Part shown: positions 23,510 through 31,725 of the stretch, piece after piece
Layout: each line of letters starts with the position of its first letter
Numbering within the stretch: position 1 is the first letter of the stretch
Assembly (NCBI RefSeq): GCF_013337115.1
Contig: NZ_SGWE01000002.1
Coordinates: 62,001 to 126,000, forward strand
Source of the DNA: Deinococcus sp. JMULE3
Lineage (GTDB): Bacteria; Deinococcota; Deinococci; Deinococcales; Deinococcaceae
Reading direction: 5' to 3'
DNA: 64,000 nt
Made by a program: the position numbers and the translations under genes
Notes under the pieces: generated by a model
The model's database searches: none
What the model saw: only the letters and a program-made list of their open reading frames with translations
What the model was told of the DNA's origin: nothing

Positions 23510-25026
23510 GTCTGTGATTAGCGCGCTTTCGAGTGCCCGGCCGGAAGCCGGGCACTTCTGCCGTTACCATGCTGTCCATGGGCACTGGGGCGACTGAGAA
23601 GGATCTCTTCGAGATCATGCGTCGTCAGTCTGAGCAGATCGACCAACTGATCGCCGAGAACAAGGCCCTCAAAGCGGAAATCGCCCGCCTGAAGAAGCGC
23701 ATCAAGGAACTCGAACGGCGGGAACGCAAGTACGCCGCCCCCTTCAGTCGGGAGAAGCGCACCGCCGATCCCAAATCACCAGGACGCCGTCCTGGTGAAG
23801 GTACCTTCGCCCACAAGGCCTCACCCACGCCACAGCAGATCACGGCCACCGTGGAGGTCGACACGCCCAACACCTGTCCTCGCTGTGGGTTCACGGGCCT
23901 GCTGATCTTCACCCGTCAGGACAAGGCCTGGGTCACGGAACTCGTCCCCCAGAACGCCATGCAGGTCACCGAGTACCACGTGCCCGTCATGGAGTGCCCG
24001 CAGTGTCACCACGCAGTGCGTGGTGACCATCCCGACCTGAAAGCCGATCAGGTCGGTGCGACTGCCCATCGACTCGGCCCCGTCCTGCACGCCACCCTGC
24101 AGACCCTGCATCACGAGCTAGGCCTGCCGGTCCGCCGAATCGGTCGGGTCATGGACCTCCTCGGCGGCCTCCAGATCACGCAGGGTGCGATCACGCAAGC
24201 CGCCCAGCGGCTTGCGGCCGACGGAAGCGCCCTGGCGGCCCACGTCGACGCACTGCAGACACAGATCCAGCAGGCGCCCTACGTGCATCACGACGACACC
24301 GGCTGGCGGATCGGCGCCCAGAACGCCTGGGTAGGCGCCTTCCGCAGCGCCGACACCGTGCTGTTCCGCGCGAACCTGCGTCACACGAACGTGGAAGTCC
24401 GGGAAGGTCTGGGGCAGAACTTCGCCGGCGTGCTGATCAGTGACCGTTTCTCCTCGTACGACAGCCGCTTCCTGCAGGACGTCCGGCAGCAGAAGTGCCT
24501 GGCGCACCTGATCCGCAACGCAGATGAGGTCGCCGCTGGTCTCCAGCGGCGACCCGGGCGGGGAGAGCTGTACGGGCAACGGGTCGCGCAGGTGTTCCGG
24601 GACGGCATCCGATTGCACCAGGACGTGACGACTGGGGTCTGTACGCGAGAGGAGTACGCGCAGCAGGGTGAGGAACTCACCCTGCGTCTGGACGCCCTGC
24701 TGAACCGGGCACCGCTGAAGTCGAAAGCGAACGAGCGACTCCGACTGGGCATCCTGAAGCAGAGCGTGCTCGAGCGGTTGTGGCGGTTCCTGAAGGACCC
24801 GGACATTCCACCGACGAACAACGCCGCGGAACGTGCCCTGCGGACAGTGGTGATGGCGAGGAAGGTCTCGCAGTGCAGCAAAAATGCGGTGGGTGCGCAG
24901 ACGTACATGCGGATCAAGTCCACCGTGGAGACCGCGCGGTTGCGCGGTCAGGACCCTGTCGTGGTCCTGACCGGCTTGATGCGCTAACTGGGCGCTTGAC
25001 CTTTCGACCGACCGCTAATCACAGAC
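23510..25026 (+). mobile_element. IS66-type element (1,517 bp)
   Basis: 14-bp inverted ends GTCTGTGATTAGCG (23510-23523) and its complement (25013-25026). The usual 8-bp target duplication is absent: the flanks are GGCAATAT and GGCGGAAC. The right flank enters the middle of an istA gene, so a deletion or recombination next to the element is likely. Confidence 0.8.
23569..24987 (+). CDS. IS66-family transposase (TnpC)
   Basis: About 472 residues. A coiled coil (IDQLIAENKALKAEIARLKKRI) is followed by a zinc-finger pair (CPRCGFTG and CPQCHHAV). The DDE core is HHDDTGWRI, SDRFSSYDSR and NNAAERALRTVVMARKVS, all IS66 hallmarks. ATGs at 23569 and 23578 are both possible starts. No tnpA/tnpB accompany it, so it belongs to the single-gene IS66 subgroup. 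The gene contains several perfect short-loop inverted repeats (23776-23798, 24005-24027, 24194-24216, 24529-24553). Confidence 0.92.
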   Translation: MLSMGTGATEKDLFEIMRRQSEQIDQLIAENKALKAEIARLKKRIKELERRERKYAAPFSREKRTADPKSPGRRPGEGTFAHKASPTPQQITATVEVDTPNTCPRCGFTGLLIFTRQDKAWVTELVPQNAMQVTEYHVPVMECPQCHHAVRGDHPDLKADQVGATAHRLGPVLHATLQTLHHELGLPVRRIGRVMDLLGGLQITQGAITQAAQRLAADGSALAAHVDALQTQIQQAPYVHHDDTGWRIGAQNAWVGAFRSADTVLFRANLRHTNVEVREGLGQNFAGVLISDRFSSYDSRFLQDVRQQKCLAHLIRNADEVAAGLQRRPGRGELYGQRVAQVFRDGIRLHQDVTTGVCTREEYAQQGEELTLRLDALLNRAPLKSKANERLRLGILKQSVLERLWRFLKDPDIPPTNNAAERALRTVVMARKVSQCSKNAVGAQTYMRIKSTVETARLRGQDPVVVLTGLMR

Positions 25027-25353
25027 GGCGGAACATATGCCGACCCATCATCGGCAGCTCGCTGCTCTGAACGCGGATGCCTTGATCCAGCAAGCCCAAG
25101 CCATTGGTGAACAGACCGCCGCGCTGGTCTGCGCCATTTTCGATGGTGAACAGCATCCTGAACAGCAAAAACGCACGGTGTTGGGCATTCTCCGGTTGCA
25201 CCGTGAATATGGCGCGCGGCTGGAAGCCGCGTGCCGCCGTGCCCTATTTTTGCAGGCCCACAGCCTGCAGAGCGTCCGTTCCATCCTGAAGCACCGCCTG
25301 GACGAGGCCGAACTGCCCGCGGCCTCTGAGGTGCTGCCCGTGGCGGTTCACAG

Positions 25354-26530
25354 CAAGAGTTTCCACTTCCCTGCTGATGTCGTGTCACGCGGCGTCAAGC
25401 AGGGGTCCGTCCTGCTCAAGGCCGGTCAGGACGTACTGTTCGGCATTCTGAGCTGCCTGCCGTTGTGCGGCTCGCCACGTCATGCCCGGTCCTTCCCGAC
25501 GCACCCGTAGCACTGCGTGAAAGGCTTCCACCACGCACCACACCCAGTTCTCCTGCGCCTGGAGCGTCCGGCAATGACAGCGTCCCAGCCCCAGATTCTG
25601 CTTGAAGAACCGGTGGATCACCTCGATTCCCCAGCGGGCCTTCCAGGCCCGCAGCAGTGAGCGAACCGTGACGTCACCACCAAACGTGCTGAACAGGAAA
25701 AACCGTGTCCACTCCCCGTGCACCTTGCGCCACACGATCAGGACATCGAACCCACCGACCTCACGGGCAACCGGCAATCGACGGACGCGCCACCCGAACT
25801 CCGCGTACAGGTGACAGCGTTCCGGAGGGAACTGCCGGCTCAGCGCACCGAGGGTGAGGGACTCACCCTCGAACTGCACGGTCATATTGGCTTTGGCACG
25901 GATCAAGACCGGAATCTGATGCTCGCGACTGAAGGTCACGGCCGCGTCCCGCCCGAACTCTCCATCCAGCAGCAGACCCGCCATGGGGACGCCCGCCGCG
26001 AGGCAATCCTGAACGACGTGGATCATTTCCTGCGTGGCGGTGCGGTACGGGTAACAGGTCGTCTCAAGGGGCTGGGAAACCTTGAAGCGCTCGAGCAACG
26101 GAACTGGATCTTCACCGAACCTGACCAGGGCCGCGGAGGTGAACTGATGGCCCAGACGGGTCTGAGCCTGACCGCTGTAGTGGTAGTTCACGCCTTCCAT
26201 CGTCCGTCCGGCGTGGGGCACCATGACGAAATCGATGGCCAGGAACGCGCCGGAAGGCGCGTTCCTGGCTCGACGCTGGAGGTCTTCTGTCGATGCGAAG
26301 GAGTCCCGTGCCATCTCTTTGGAGATGGCACTTTTCCGCAGGGTGCTGTAGGGGACGAGGCCACTGAGGCTGGTGACCCGGTTCAGCTGGGCGGTGATGA
26401 TGCTGTGCGGTAGGCTAGGGATGCGAGGCATAGTCACTTCGCATCAAGGCCCATGAGACCGGGGAATTTCAAGCCCCTGCCTCTTGGGCCTTCGTTCTGG
26501 TCGCTGTTCTCTCTCGCGTGGAAACTCTTG
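25354..26530 (-). mobile_element. 1,177-bp insertion sequence, copy 2
   Basis: Same length and 13-bp ends as the copy at 2502-3678, in opposite orientation. Target duplication TTCACAG at 25347-25353 and 26531-26537. Confidence 0.94.
25385..26431 (-). CDS. DDE transposase, IS4/IS701-like (copy 2)
   Basis: Translation identical to the transposase at 2601-3647, with the same AIDFVMV, LLDGEFGR and RWGIEVIHRFF acidic sites. Identity of two copies 22 kb apart in opposite orientation means this element moved recently and that the segment between them could invert by recombination. Confidence 0.88.
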   Translation of the reverse strand: MPRIPSLPHSIITAQLNRVTSLSGLVPYSTLRKSAISKEMARDSFASTEDLQRRARNAPSGAFLAIDFVMVPHAGRTMEGVNYHYSGQAQTRLGHQFTSAALVRFGEDPVPLLERFKVSQPLETTCYPYRTATQEMIHVVQDCLAAGVPMAGLLLDGEFGRDAAVTFSREHQIPVLIRAKANMTVQFEGESLTLGALSRQFPPERCHLYAEFGWRVRRLPVAREVGGFDVLIVWRKVHGEWTRFFLFSTFGGDVTVRSLLRAWKARWGIEVIHRFFKQNLGLGRCHCRTLQAQENWVWCVVEAFHAVLRVRREGPGMTWRAAQRQAAQNAEQYVLTGLEQDGPLLDAA

Positions 26531-26611
26531 TTCACAGCAATCTCCGTGGCCCGCAGTACTTCGCCGATCTCGACGAACCCGACACGGACCGCGTGTTGAA
26601 TTGAGGTTTTG

Positions 26612-27370
26612 ATGCTCCTGCACCCTGTGATTCAACAACTCCGCACGCTCAAACTCGATGGCATGGCCCTGGCGCTTCAGGAACAGCAGGAACAGGCCAG
26701 CATCCGCGAACTGAGCTTCGAAGAACGCTTGACCCTCCTGTTGGAACGCGAGCGCGTCATTCGGGATACCAAAGGCATGCCGCGCCGCCTGTCGGCGGCG
26801 CGGCTGAAACAGAACGTCAGCATGGAGGAGGTGGATGTCAAACATCCACGTGGGCTCGACGCCAAACTGTTCAGGTCACTTCACAGCGGGCAATGGATCG
26901 CCGAAAAGAGAGGTGTCATCATCACCGGCCCGACGGGGGTCGGCAAGACGTTCATTGGGTGTGCCCTGGCACACCAGGCCTGCCGCCAGGGGTTTACCGC
27001 GCTGTACGCACAAACAGGACGACTGCTTGGGGACATGACGCTGGCCAAAGGCGACGGGCGGTACCTGAAGTTGCTCGCTCACCTGGCCAAGGTGCAGGTG
27101 CTGATTCTGGACGACTGGGGGCTGGATGTGCCGACGCCAGAAGGCAGAAGAATTCTCCTGGAGATTCTGGATGACCGCTATGAGCGGTCATCCACCATCA
27201 TCACCAGTCAATTTCCGACGTCGGCCTGGCACGCCAATCTGGGTGATCCGACACTGGCGGACGCGATCTTGGATCGCGTCCTGCATCACGCCTACCGGAT
27301 TGAATTGAAGGGAGAAAGTCTGCGGAAGAGGTCGCGTCACTTGACCCCATCAGCCGTCAGCCTTTCATAA
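26612..27370 (+). CDS. istB: IstB ATPase of an IS21 element
   Basis: About 252 residues. ITGPTGVGKTF is Walker A, VLILDDWGLD Walker B, and the start HPVIQQLRTLKLDGMALAL with SFEERLTLLLERE is the IstB N-terminal domain. IstB is the AAA+ helper that selects the target for IstA. IstA is destroyed here, so the gene is probably a remnant. TTG at 26609 is an alternative start. Perfect short-loop inverted repeats lie at 26779-26804, 26831-26849, 27169-27193 and 27259-27281. Confidence 0.93.
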   Translation: MLLHPVIQQLRTLKLDGMALALQEQQEQASIRELSFEERLTLLLERERVIRDTKGMPRRLSAARLKQNVSMEEVDVKHPRGLDAKLFRSLHSGQWIAEKRGVIITGPTGVGKTFIGCALAHQACRQGFTALYAQTGRLLGDMTLAKGDGRYLKLLAHLAKVQVLILDDWGLDVPTPEGRRILLEILDDRYERSSTIITSQFPTSAWHANLGDPTLADAILDRVLHHAYRIELKGESLRKRSRHLTPSAVSLS

Positions 27371-27400
27371 TGGACACAGCTCGTCTGCCGTGGGGGAGAG

Positions 27401-27457
27401 TGCCGGATAACCTCAGCATGAGGTGCCGGATAACTCCAGCGGCGACTGCCGGATTAG
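27401..27457 (+). repeat. IS21 right-end binding repeats
   Basis: TGCCGGATAAC at 27401 and 27424 and TGCCGGATTAG at 27447 are spaced exactly 23 bases. IS21 elements carry such multiple terminal repeats for IstA binding. The element probably ends with CA near 27463, where IS4-type sequence resumes soon after. Confidence 0.75.
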
Positions 27458-27470
27458 CCAGCATACGCAC

Positions 27471-27806
27471 CGCTGGGGCATCGAGTCCGCGTTCTCGTCG
27501 TTGAAGGGCCGCGGGCTGAACCTGGAGGCGACCCACATGACGGCCCCTGAGCGGATCTCGCGGCTGTTCGGACTGCTGTGTGTCGCACTGGCGTGGATGG
27601 CCCGGGTGGGTGCGCAGACGGGGCAGGAGAGCCCACCGCGGCAGGACAATCGGGGACGGGCGGTGGTCAGCCAGGTGCGAATGGGGTGGCAGGTGCTGAG
27701 TCAGGCGGTGCGGTGGGGCGGGGAGGCCTTCTGGGGCTGCTTTGAGCTGCTCAAAACGTCTTTTCCGCCCACCCACACGTCAAATTCCCGAAGTGTCAGG
27801 TGCTGA
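27471..27806 (+). pseudogene. 3' fragment of IS4-type transposase, right arm of composite
   Basis: From RWGIESAFSSLKGRG to the C-terminus it matches the transposase at 6623-7430 with one visible change (TSFPP for TPFPP). Everything upstream is missing and replaced by the IS21 end. The outer inverted repeat (to 27807) and its 9-bp flank are intact. Confidence 0.88.
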
Positions 27807-27807
27807 G

Positions 27808-27816
27808 GACGGCCCT
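27808..27816 (+). repeat. 9-bp direct repeat at the right end of the composite element
   Basis: GACGGCCCT, identical in sequence and orientation to 6613-6621. Confidence 0.8.
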
Positions 27817-27849
27817 ACATGCGATTGCTGAGACAGGGTCCCCAGCAGC

Positions 27850-28578
27850 TCAGACGGAAAGTGCTTCGCGGACATGACTCAAGGCGTAGTTCGCCCAGTG
27901 CTTACGGTGAACTTCGTTCGCGGTCTCCAGGTCATGCGTATGCTGGCGCAGTGCCTGAAGCATGACTCTGCACGGGACATTGGTGTCTGTCTGATCTGCA
28001 GTGAGCAACGCCGAGTTGAATGCGATGAGAGCCTCTCGATCCGCCTCAGTGCCTAAATGACGGGCTGCATTGAAGGTTGAATGCCCCGGGAAGACCGCCC
28101 AACTGACTTCCGACTCGTCTTTACGCCAGTAGGCGGCTAGGTATCCGCCCTCGTCGCGGATCAATACTTCACCGCTTCCCACACGGATTCTGAGGGCCTG
28201 CGAGCGGATGTTCAGGAAACCGGTTGGCGTATCCATGACCCGAAAGGTCGCTAGATGCGGCAGTAGCGCTTGGCGCAACTGTTCCTCGAGGTATGGCACG
28301 AGATGTGGAACGAGAAAAACACCATCGAGCTCTACGCGACCACATGGATGCACTGTGAGGTCTGGCGTAGCGTGATGATCGGAGAGTTCCGGCAGTACTG
28401 CTACGAATCCGCACGCAAGGGCGTGCGCGTCAGGGAGAAGGTAGACCAGACCAACAGGCGTCAGGATGCGTGTGACAGGCAGGCTGGAGTGCGGTCGATC
28501 CGGCGCGTTGTACAGAGTGTGGTTGGCGTTAGAAAGATGCGGACCAGAGAAGAGGACGATGTGTGAAGTACTGGTCAT
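27850..28578 (-). CDS. Unknown protein, intact paralogue of a tandem pair (242 aa)
   Basis: A conserved core shared with the gene upstream includes HHATP-x3-TV-x2-CG, DGV-x-L, and VG(S/T)GE-x3-RD. The ribosome site TGAGG overlaps the stop of the upstream gene, so the two are coupled. No signal peptide or membrane segment is seen. I do not recognise a family. The strongly conserved His, Cys and Asp residues could bind a metal or form an active site, but that is guesswork. Confidence 0.7.
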   Translation of the reverse strand: MTSTSHIVLFSGPHLSNANHTLYNAPDRPHSSLPVTRILTPVGLVYLLPDAHALACGFVAVLPELSDHHATPDLTVHPCGRVELDGVFLVPHLVPYLEEQLRQALLPHLATFRVMDTPTGFLNIRSQALRIRVGSGEVLIRDEGGYLAAYWRKDESEVSWAVFPGHSTFNAARHLGTEADREALIAFNSALLTADQTDTNVPCRVMLQALRQHTHDLETANEVHRKHWANYALSHVREALSV

Positions 28579-28587
28579 GGTCTGAAC

Positions 28588-29353
28588 CTCAGATCGAGAG
28601 GGCGTTTCGTACGTGCTGCACTGTAAATTCCGTCCAGTGCCGGTGGTGATCGCGTGTTGCGATCTGAATGTCGGCCTGGTGAATGTGCAGTGCAGCTAAT
28701 CCGATAGCGATGGGTGTCAGATGATCCTGCTGCTGATAAGCCGCGGTGAGCTCCTGATCGAAGTCACGTCATGCCGTCTGGTTCTGCCGTGTACACGTGA
28801 TCACAGGTCGTAAGTTCAACGTGGATGTGTTGTCCTGAAACGTAGCCCAGCGATAGTTCTGCCGGCCCGACTCCCAGGAGACTGTCAGGTAGTTATCTGC
28901 ATCGCGGACACACGCTTCGCCCGTGCCGACGGCCATGCGAACAGCCTGATCACTTACGCTGAGCAGGCCTTCTGGCAGGGGGAGGGCACGTAACTGCTCT
29001 AGGTGGAGGGACACCACATGCTGAATCTCCAGCTCAAGGAAAGGCTGGAGCGCGTGATGCAGGTACACCCCATCAAACTGAATTTGCCCGCAGGCTTGGA
29101 CGGTGACAGCGGGGGTGGCGTGGTGCGGGGAGAGCCGTGGATGAATGGCTAGGAATCCCGTCGCAAGCGAATCTCGGCTGCGGATGAGATGCAGTGTACC
29201 GATGTCGGTGTACAGGCGGCATGTGAAGGCGAGGGCTGCGGCCTTTACGCCTGCGGCTACAGGCATGCGGGGTGAACCCGGGACGGTCAACAACCCCGTG
29301 CAGGGTCCAAACTCTTGGCGATACAGAGGAGTGATCTGGTGTGCGGGCGTCAT
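28588..29353 (-). pseudogene. Tandem paralogue with an in-frame TGA
   Basis: The frame reads RQNQTA, then TGA (28769-28771), then continues in the same frame with RDFDQELTAAYQQQDHLTP to a second stop at 28588. The post-stop part aligns with the last 60 residues of the intact paralogue (DREALIAFNSALL..., HWANYALSHVREAL versus HWTEFTVQHVRNAL). A single nonsense change, or an A-to-G base error in a CGA codon context, truncated it. The start at 29353 is a choice; 29410 is also open. Confidence 0.65.
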
Positions 29354-29592
29354 ACGTCCATCCAAAGGACCGCTGTGACCCGTATGGCGCCACGCGTGAG
29401 CATGTGGCATGCCGTTGCCGTGACGGACCGATGGATCACGACCGGCGCCCCCAAGATCCCCGTGCGATGTTGCATGTCCGGATACTAATGGGGAGATGAA
29501 GTAATCGGCTGACAGGCAGCCGAATACTTCATGTGAAAATGATGAGTTGGGGAATTGTGTGTTGTAAGTCAGATCATGACTAGCTGCATTGC

Positions 29593-31341
29593 TTACTGAG
29601 CTTCGAGCATCTTTCTCGTCAGTCCTTTGGGCGTCAGATTGCCCTCCAGTAAGTCGCGGGTCGCCCGCTCCACCGCTTCTAGCGTTCCCATCATGGGATA
29701 GATCGCGGTCGTCGTCGGCCGAATCCCATAAGTCGCCAAGATAGAACGTGCCCGGAAGTGGTAGACGTCGTTCCGGTGTGAGAGCAGTCCGTATGCAATT
29801 CGAACTGCGGAGACAGGTTGACGCCAGAGGGTGACCTCGCCAACTTGCTGCAGAAGGTCTTTCTTCTTTCGGCGACTTCCTCCCAGGTCGCTCTGAATGA
29901 ATGAAAAGTCCCTGCGGAGGTCGAAGTCCAGCGCTCGGAGCACCAGGTCACAGGCATAGACCGGTGGCAGCGTCACGTCATCAAAGACAAGATTCTGCTG
30001 TCCGACTTTCATGACATTCCGAACGGCAAACGCACACGCGGTAATAGGGTCAGGCATCAATGCGAGATAGGCCGCTGCTGTGGGATGCCAGCGCTGCAGC
30101 AGTTTCGCTAGTCCAGGCGCGCTGGCATAGCGAATTTTCTCAGCCTCAGCAAAGACCTTACGCAATTTGGATTCAAATTTCGCGACGGAGAAATCTTCTG
30201 GCGCGGCCCAACTCAACGCGAGCTCGAGCCCGGCGCCGAGAGAGAGCACACGCACATCGAACATCTCATCAGGTAGGGCATCCAGGCGTTCCAGCACGCC
30301 AGCCGCTGATGAAAACTCACCGCGTCCTAGGTACGCAGTTGCGCGTACCCATTTGGCGAACACATGTTGCCATTGATAAATTCGTAGGCCATCGTCGTCT
30401 GATTGCTCACAGATGTGGAGAGCTGTCGCAAAGTGGGCCGCTCGCTCCTCTGCCTCTTTTCCCTCGCGAGGTGTTGCGGTGGCCATCATCAGGGCCCGCA
30501 TTGCTTCAGTGATCCAACCGAACGGCTCTTCACCCAGTGCAGTGGGTGGCACTTCACCAGTGAGGCCACCGATGCCCCAAAGGGCGGCATTGCGCTGCAT
30601 CATCGAGTGTGCTCGGACCTGGTAGGCGCCGTCCGTGCGCTCTGCCAAACTGGTTAAGATACTTTCAGCCTCAACATAATTTCCAAGGATATAGAGACTG
30701 TTTGCAAGGACCAGTTCTGTGTAGCGCCAGGAGTACCGGAAGCCTTTCTTCCGGTCGTCCTGTACGAGGGCGGCCGTGGTTTCTACATGTCCCGCGGTAG
30801 AATGACAGGATATCAAGATTGCCCGTGCCCGTGCTGTGGATACTGCGGCACTCATTTCCTCTGCAATAAATAATGCTTGCGATGCAAATCGAATCGCTTG
30901 ATCAAAATCCTGCTCATTCAGGGCGAGCACGGAGAGAGGAATATAAATGCCGATCTGAGCTTCCATGACTAAATCGCTCATGGGTAATTTGCTTAGACGG
31001 TCCAGCGCAAAATCAAGAGCTCCTCGCATTTCCGCAACCCGGACATGCATTTGAGGCCCACCTTCTTGTAAAATTTTGATTGAGCGCCGATAAACAGCAA
31101 ATCCCTTGGCTGTCTCATTGGCAACCGCATCATTCATGGATAGGCCATGTTTAATGAGCCGCTCCATTTGCGGGGTGGTGCGCCAATACGAGACAATGAG
31201 CGCCCGAATGTACGCCTCAGTTGTTCCGAGGGCTTCGAGCGCTTCAACTATTTTTTCGGGGGGGATTGAATCTTCCAGTTGTTCCAAGAACCAATCTTGA
31301 AAAATTTGAGATGATCCAAGGTCAATTCCGTGGACGTCCAT
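29593..31341 (-). CDS. Helical-repeat (TPR-like) protein of the peptide cassette (582 aa)
   Basis: All-helical protein whose central part has TPR-like pairs (DQAIRFASQALFIAEEM, GNYVEAESILTSLAERT, GEFSSAAGVLERLDAL). No clear DNA-binding domain is visible at the N-terminus, although residues 20-60 are helical. Last gene of a minus-strand set after the M3 peptidase and two secreted peptides. TPR proteins of this size next to a secreted peptide and a peptidase recall RRNPP receptors, but a role in peptide handling or immunity is equally open. GAGG precedes the ATG. Confidence 0.7.
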   Translation of the reverse strand: MDVHGIDLGSSQIFQDWFLEQLEDSIPPEKIVEALEALGTTEAYIRALIVSYWRTTPQMERLIKHGLSMNDAVANETAKGFAVYRRSIKILQEGGPQMHVRVAEMRGALDFALDRLSKLPMSDLVMEAQIGIYIPLSVLALNEQDFDQAIRFASQALFIAEEMSAAVSTARARAILISCHSTAGHVETTAALVQDDRKKGFRYSWRYTELVLANSLYILGNYVEAESILTSLAERTDGAYQVRAHSMMQRNAALWGIGGLTGEVPPTALGEEPFGWITEAMRALMMATATPREGKEAEERAAHFATALHICEQSDDDGLRIYQWQHVFAKWVRATAYLGRGEFSSAAGVLERLDALPDEMFDVRVLSLGAGLELALSWAAPEDFSVAKFESKLRKVFAEAEKIRYASAPGLAKLLQRWHPTAAAYLALMPDPITACAFAVRNVMKVGQQNLVFDDVTLPPVYACDLVLRALDFDLRRDFSFIQSDLGGSRRKKKDLLQQVGEVTLWRQPVSAVRIAYGLLSHRNDVYHFRARSILATYGIRPTTTAIYPMMGTLEAVERATRDLLEGNLTPKGLTRKMLEAQ

Positions 31342-31374
31342 TCAGTACCTCTTCCCGATGTTATTGATTGTGTT

Positions 31375-31524
31375 TTAATCGTGATCAGTAGTGAGCGAGC
31401 CGCAGCAGTTCCCACCACCTGTGGCTCCACTGGTCGTGAAGCTCTTTCCGTCTGCGGCATATGCAAAAGCCGCACCTAAAGCCATGCCAGCAACAAGTAA
31501 GTAAGCAGCAATCTTCTTAAACAT
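31375..31524 (-). CDS. Secreted CC-peptide 1 (49 aa)
   Basis: Starts MFKKIAAYLLVAGMALG, a signal peptide ending FAYAA, followed by DGKSFTTSGATGGGNCCGSLTTDHD. Shares with its neighbour the identical MFKKIAAYLLV start, ADG after the signal peptide, and CC near the end followed by a TTD. TAGGAGTCATT precedes the ATG. The adjacent Cys pair and Gly-rich tail recall modified or disulfide peptides. Bacteriocin, pheromone and other roles are all possible. Confidence 0.72.
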   Translation of the reverse strand: MFKKIAAYLLVAGMALGAAFAYAADGKSFTTSGATGGGNCCGSLTTDHD

Positions 31525-31540
31525 AATGACTCCTATGTGT

Positions 31541-31555
31541 AGTTGACCGTCAACT
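31541..31555. repeat. 15-bp palindrome before CC-peptide 1
   Basis: AGTTGAC-C-GTCAACT lies between the two peptide genes, 17 bases upstream of the second peptide's start. It contains TTGAC on both strands and could be an operator or overlap a -35. Confidence 0.45.
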
Positions 31556-31572
31556 TAAGTTAACGCAGAAGG

Positions 31573-31716
31573 CTAATTGGAATCGGTGGTGTAGGAAGCA
31601 CAGCATTTCACATTGCTGTCATCCGAAGCGAGTGTATGACCGTCTGCTGCAATCGCAAATGCGGAACATACACCAAGTCCTAAAACCAGCAAATAGGCGG
31701 CGATTTTCTTAAACAT
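31573..31716 (-). CDS. Secreted CC-peptide 2 (47 aa)
   Basis: MFKKIAAYLLVLGLGVCSAF is a signal peptide; the rest, after AA, is DGHTLASDDSNVKCCASYTT plus DSN. Paralogue of the peptide at 31375-31524, with the CC pair and TTD at the same place but otherwise diverged, as in toxin, pheromone or cognate variable peptides. The ribosome site AGGGGATTATT overlaps the stop of the upstream peptidase, so translation is coupled. Confidence 0.72.
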   Translation of the reverse strand: MFKKIAAYLLVLGLGVCSAFAIAADGHTLASDDSNVKCCASYTTDSN

Positions 31717-31725
31717 AATAATCCC

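Larger units (their letters stand above)
25027..26604 (+). pseudogene. istA fragment (IS21 family), interrupted by an IS
   Basis: The left part (to 25353) encodes an IstA C-terminal region: HPEQQKRTVLGILRLHREYG then RLEAACRRAL and SVRSILKHRLD. The frame resumes after the 1,177-bp element at 26538 (NLRGPQYFADLDEPDT) and stops at 26602-26604, just before istB. Removing the insertion and one 7-bp duplication gives a continuous frame. The N-terminal two thirds, including the catalytic core, are gone, cut off at the IS66 right end. Confidence 0.85.
6622..27807. mobile_element. Composite transposon-like block, 21.2 kb
   Basis: Two copies of the same IS4-type element lie in inverted orientation with their transposase 3' ends outward: a full-length copy at 6622-7798 and a truncated one at about 27471-27807. 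The outer ends both carry CTCAGCACCTGACACTTC (or its complement) and are flanked by the 9-bp direct repeat GACGGCCCT. Inside are the ATP-grasp cluster, a TPR-BTAD regulator, a nuclease/J-domain gene and several other insertion sequences. The right copy lost its inner part next to an IS21-type end, and the left transposase is frameshifted, so the block is probably immobile now. Confidence 0.7.

Noticed and set aside
26700..27350. Programmed use of istB without istA
   Set aside because: istA lacks its catalytic core, so the IS21 element cannot be active on its own.
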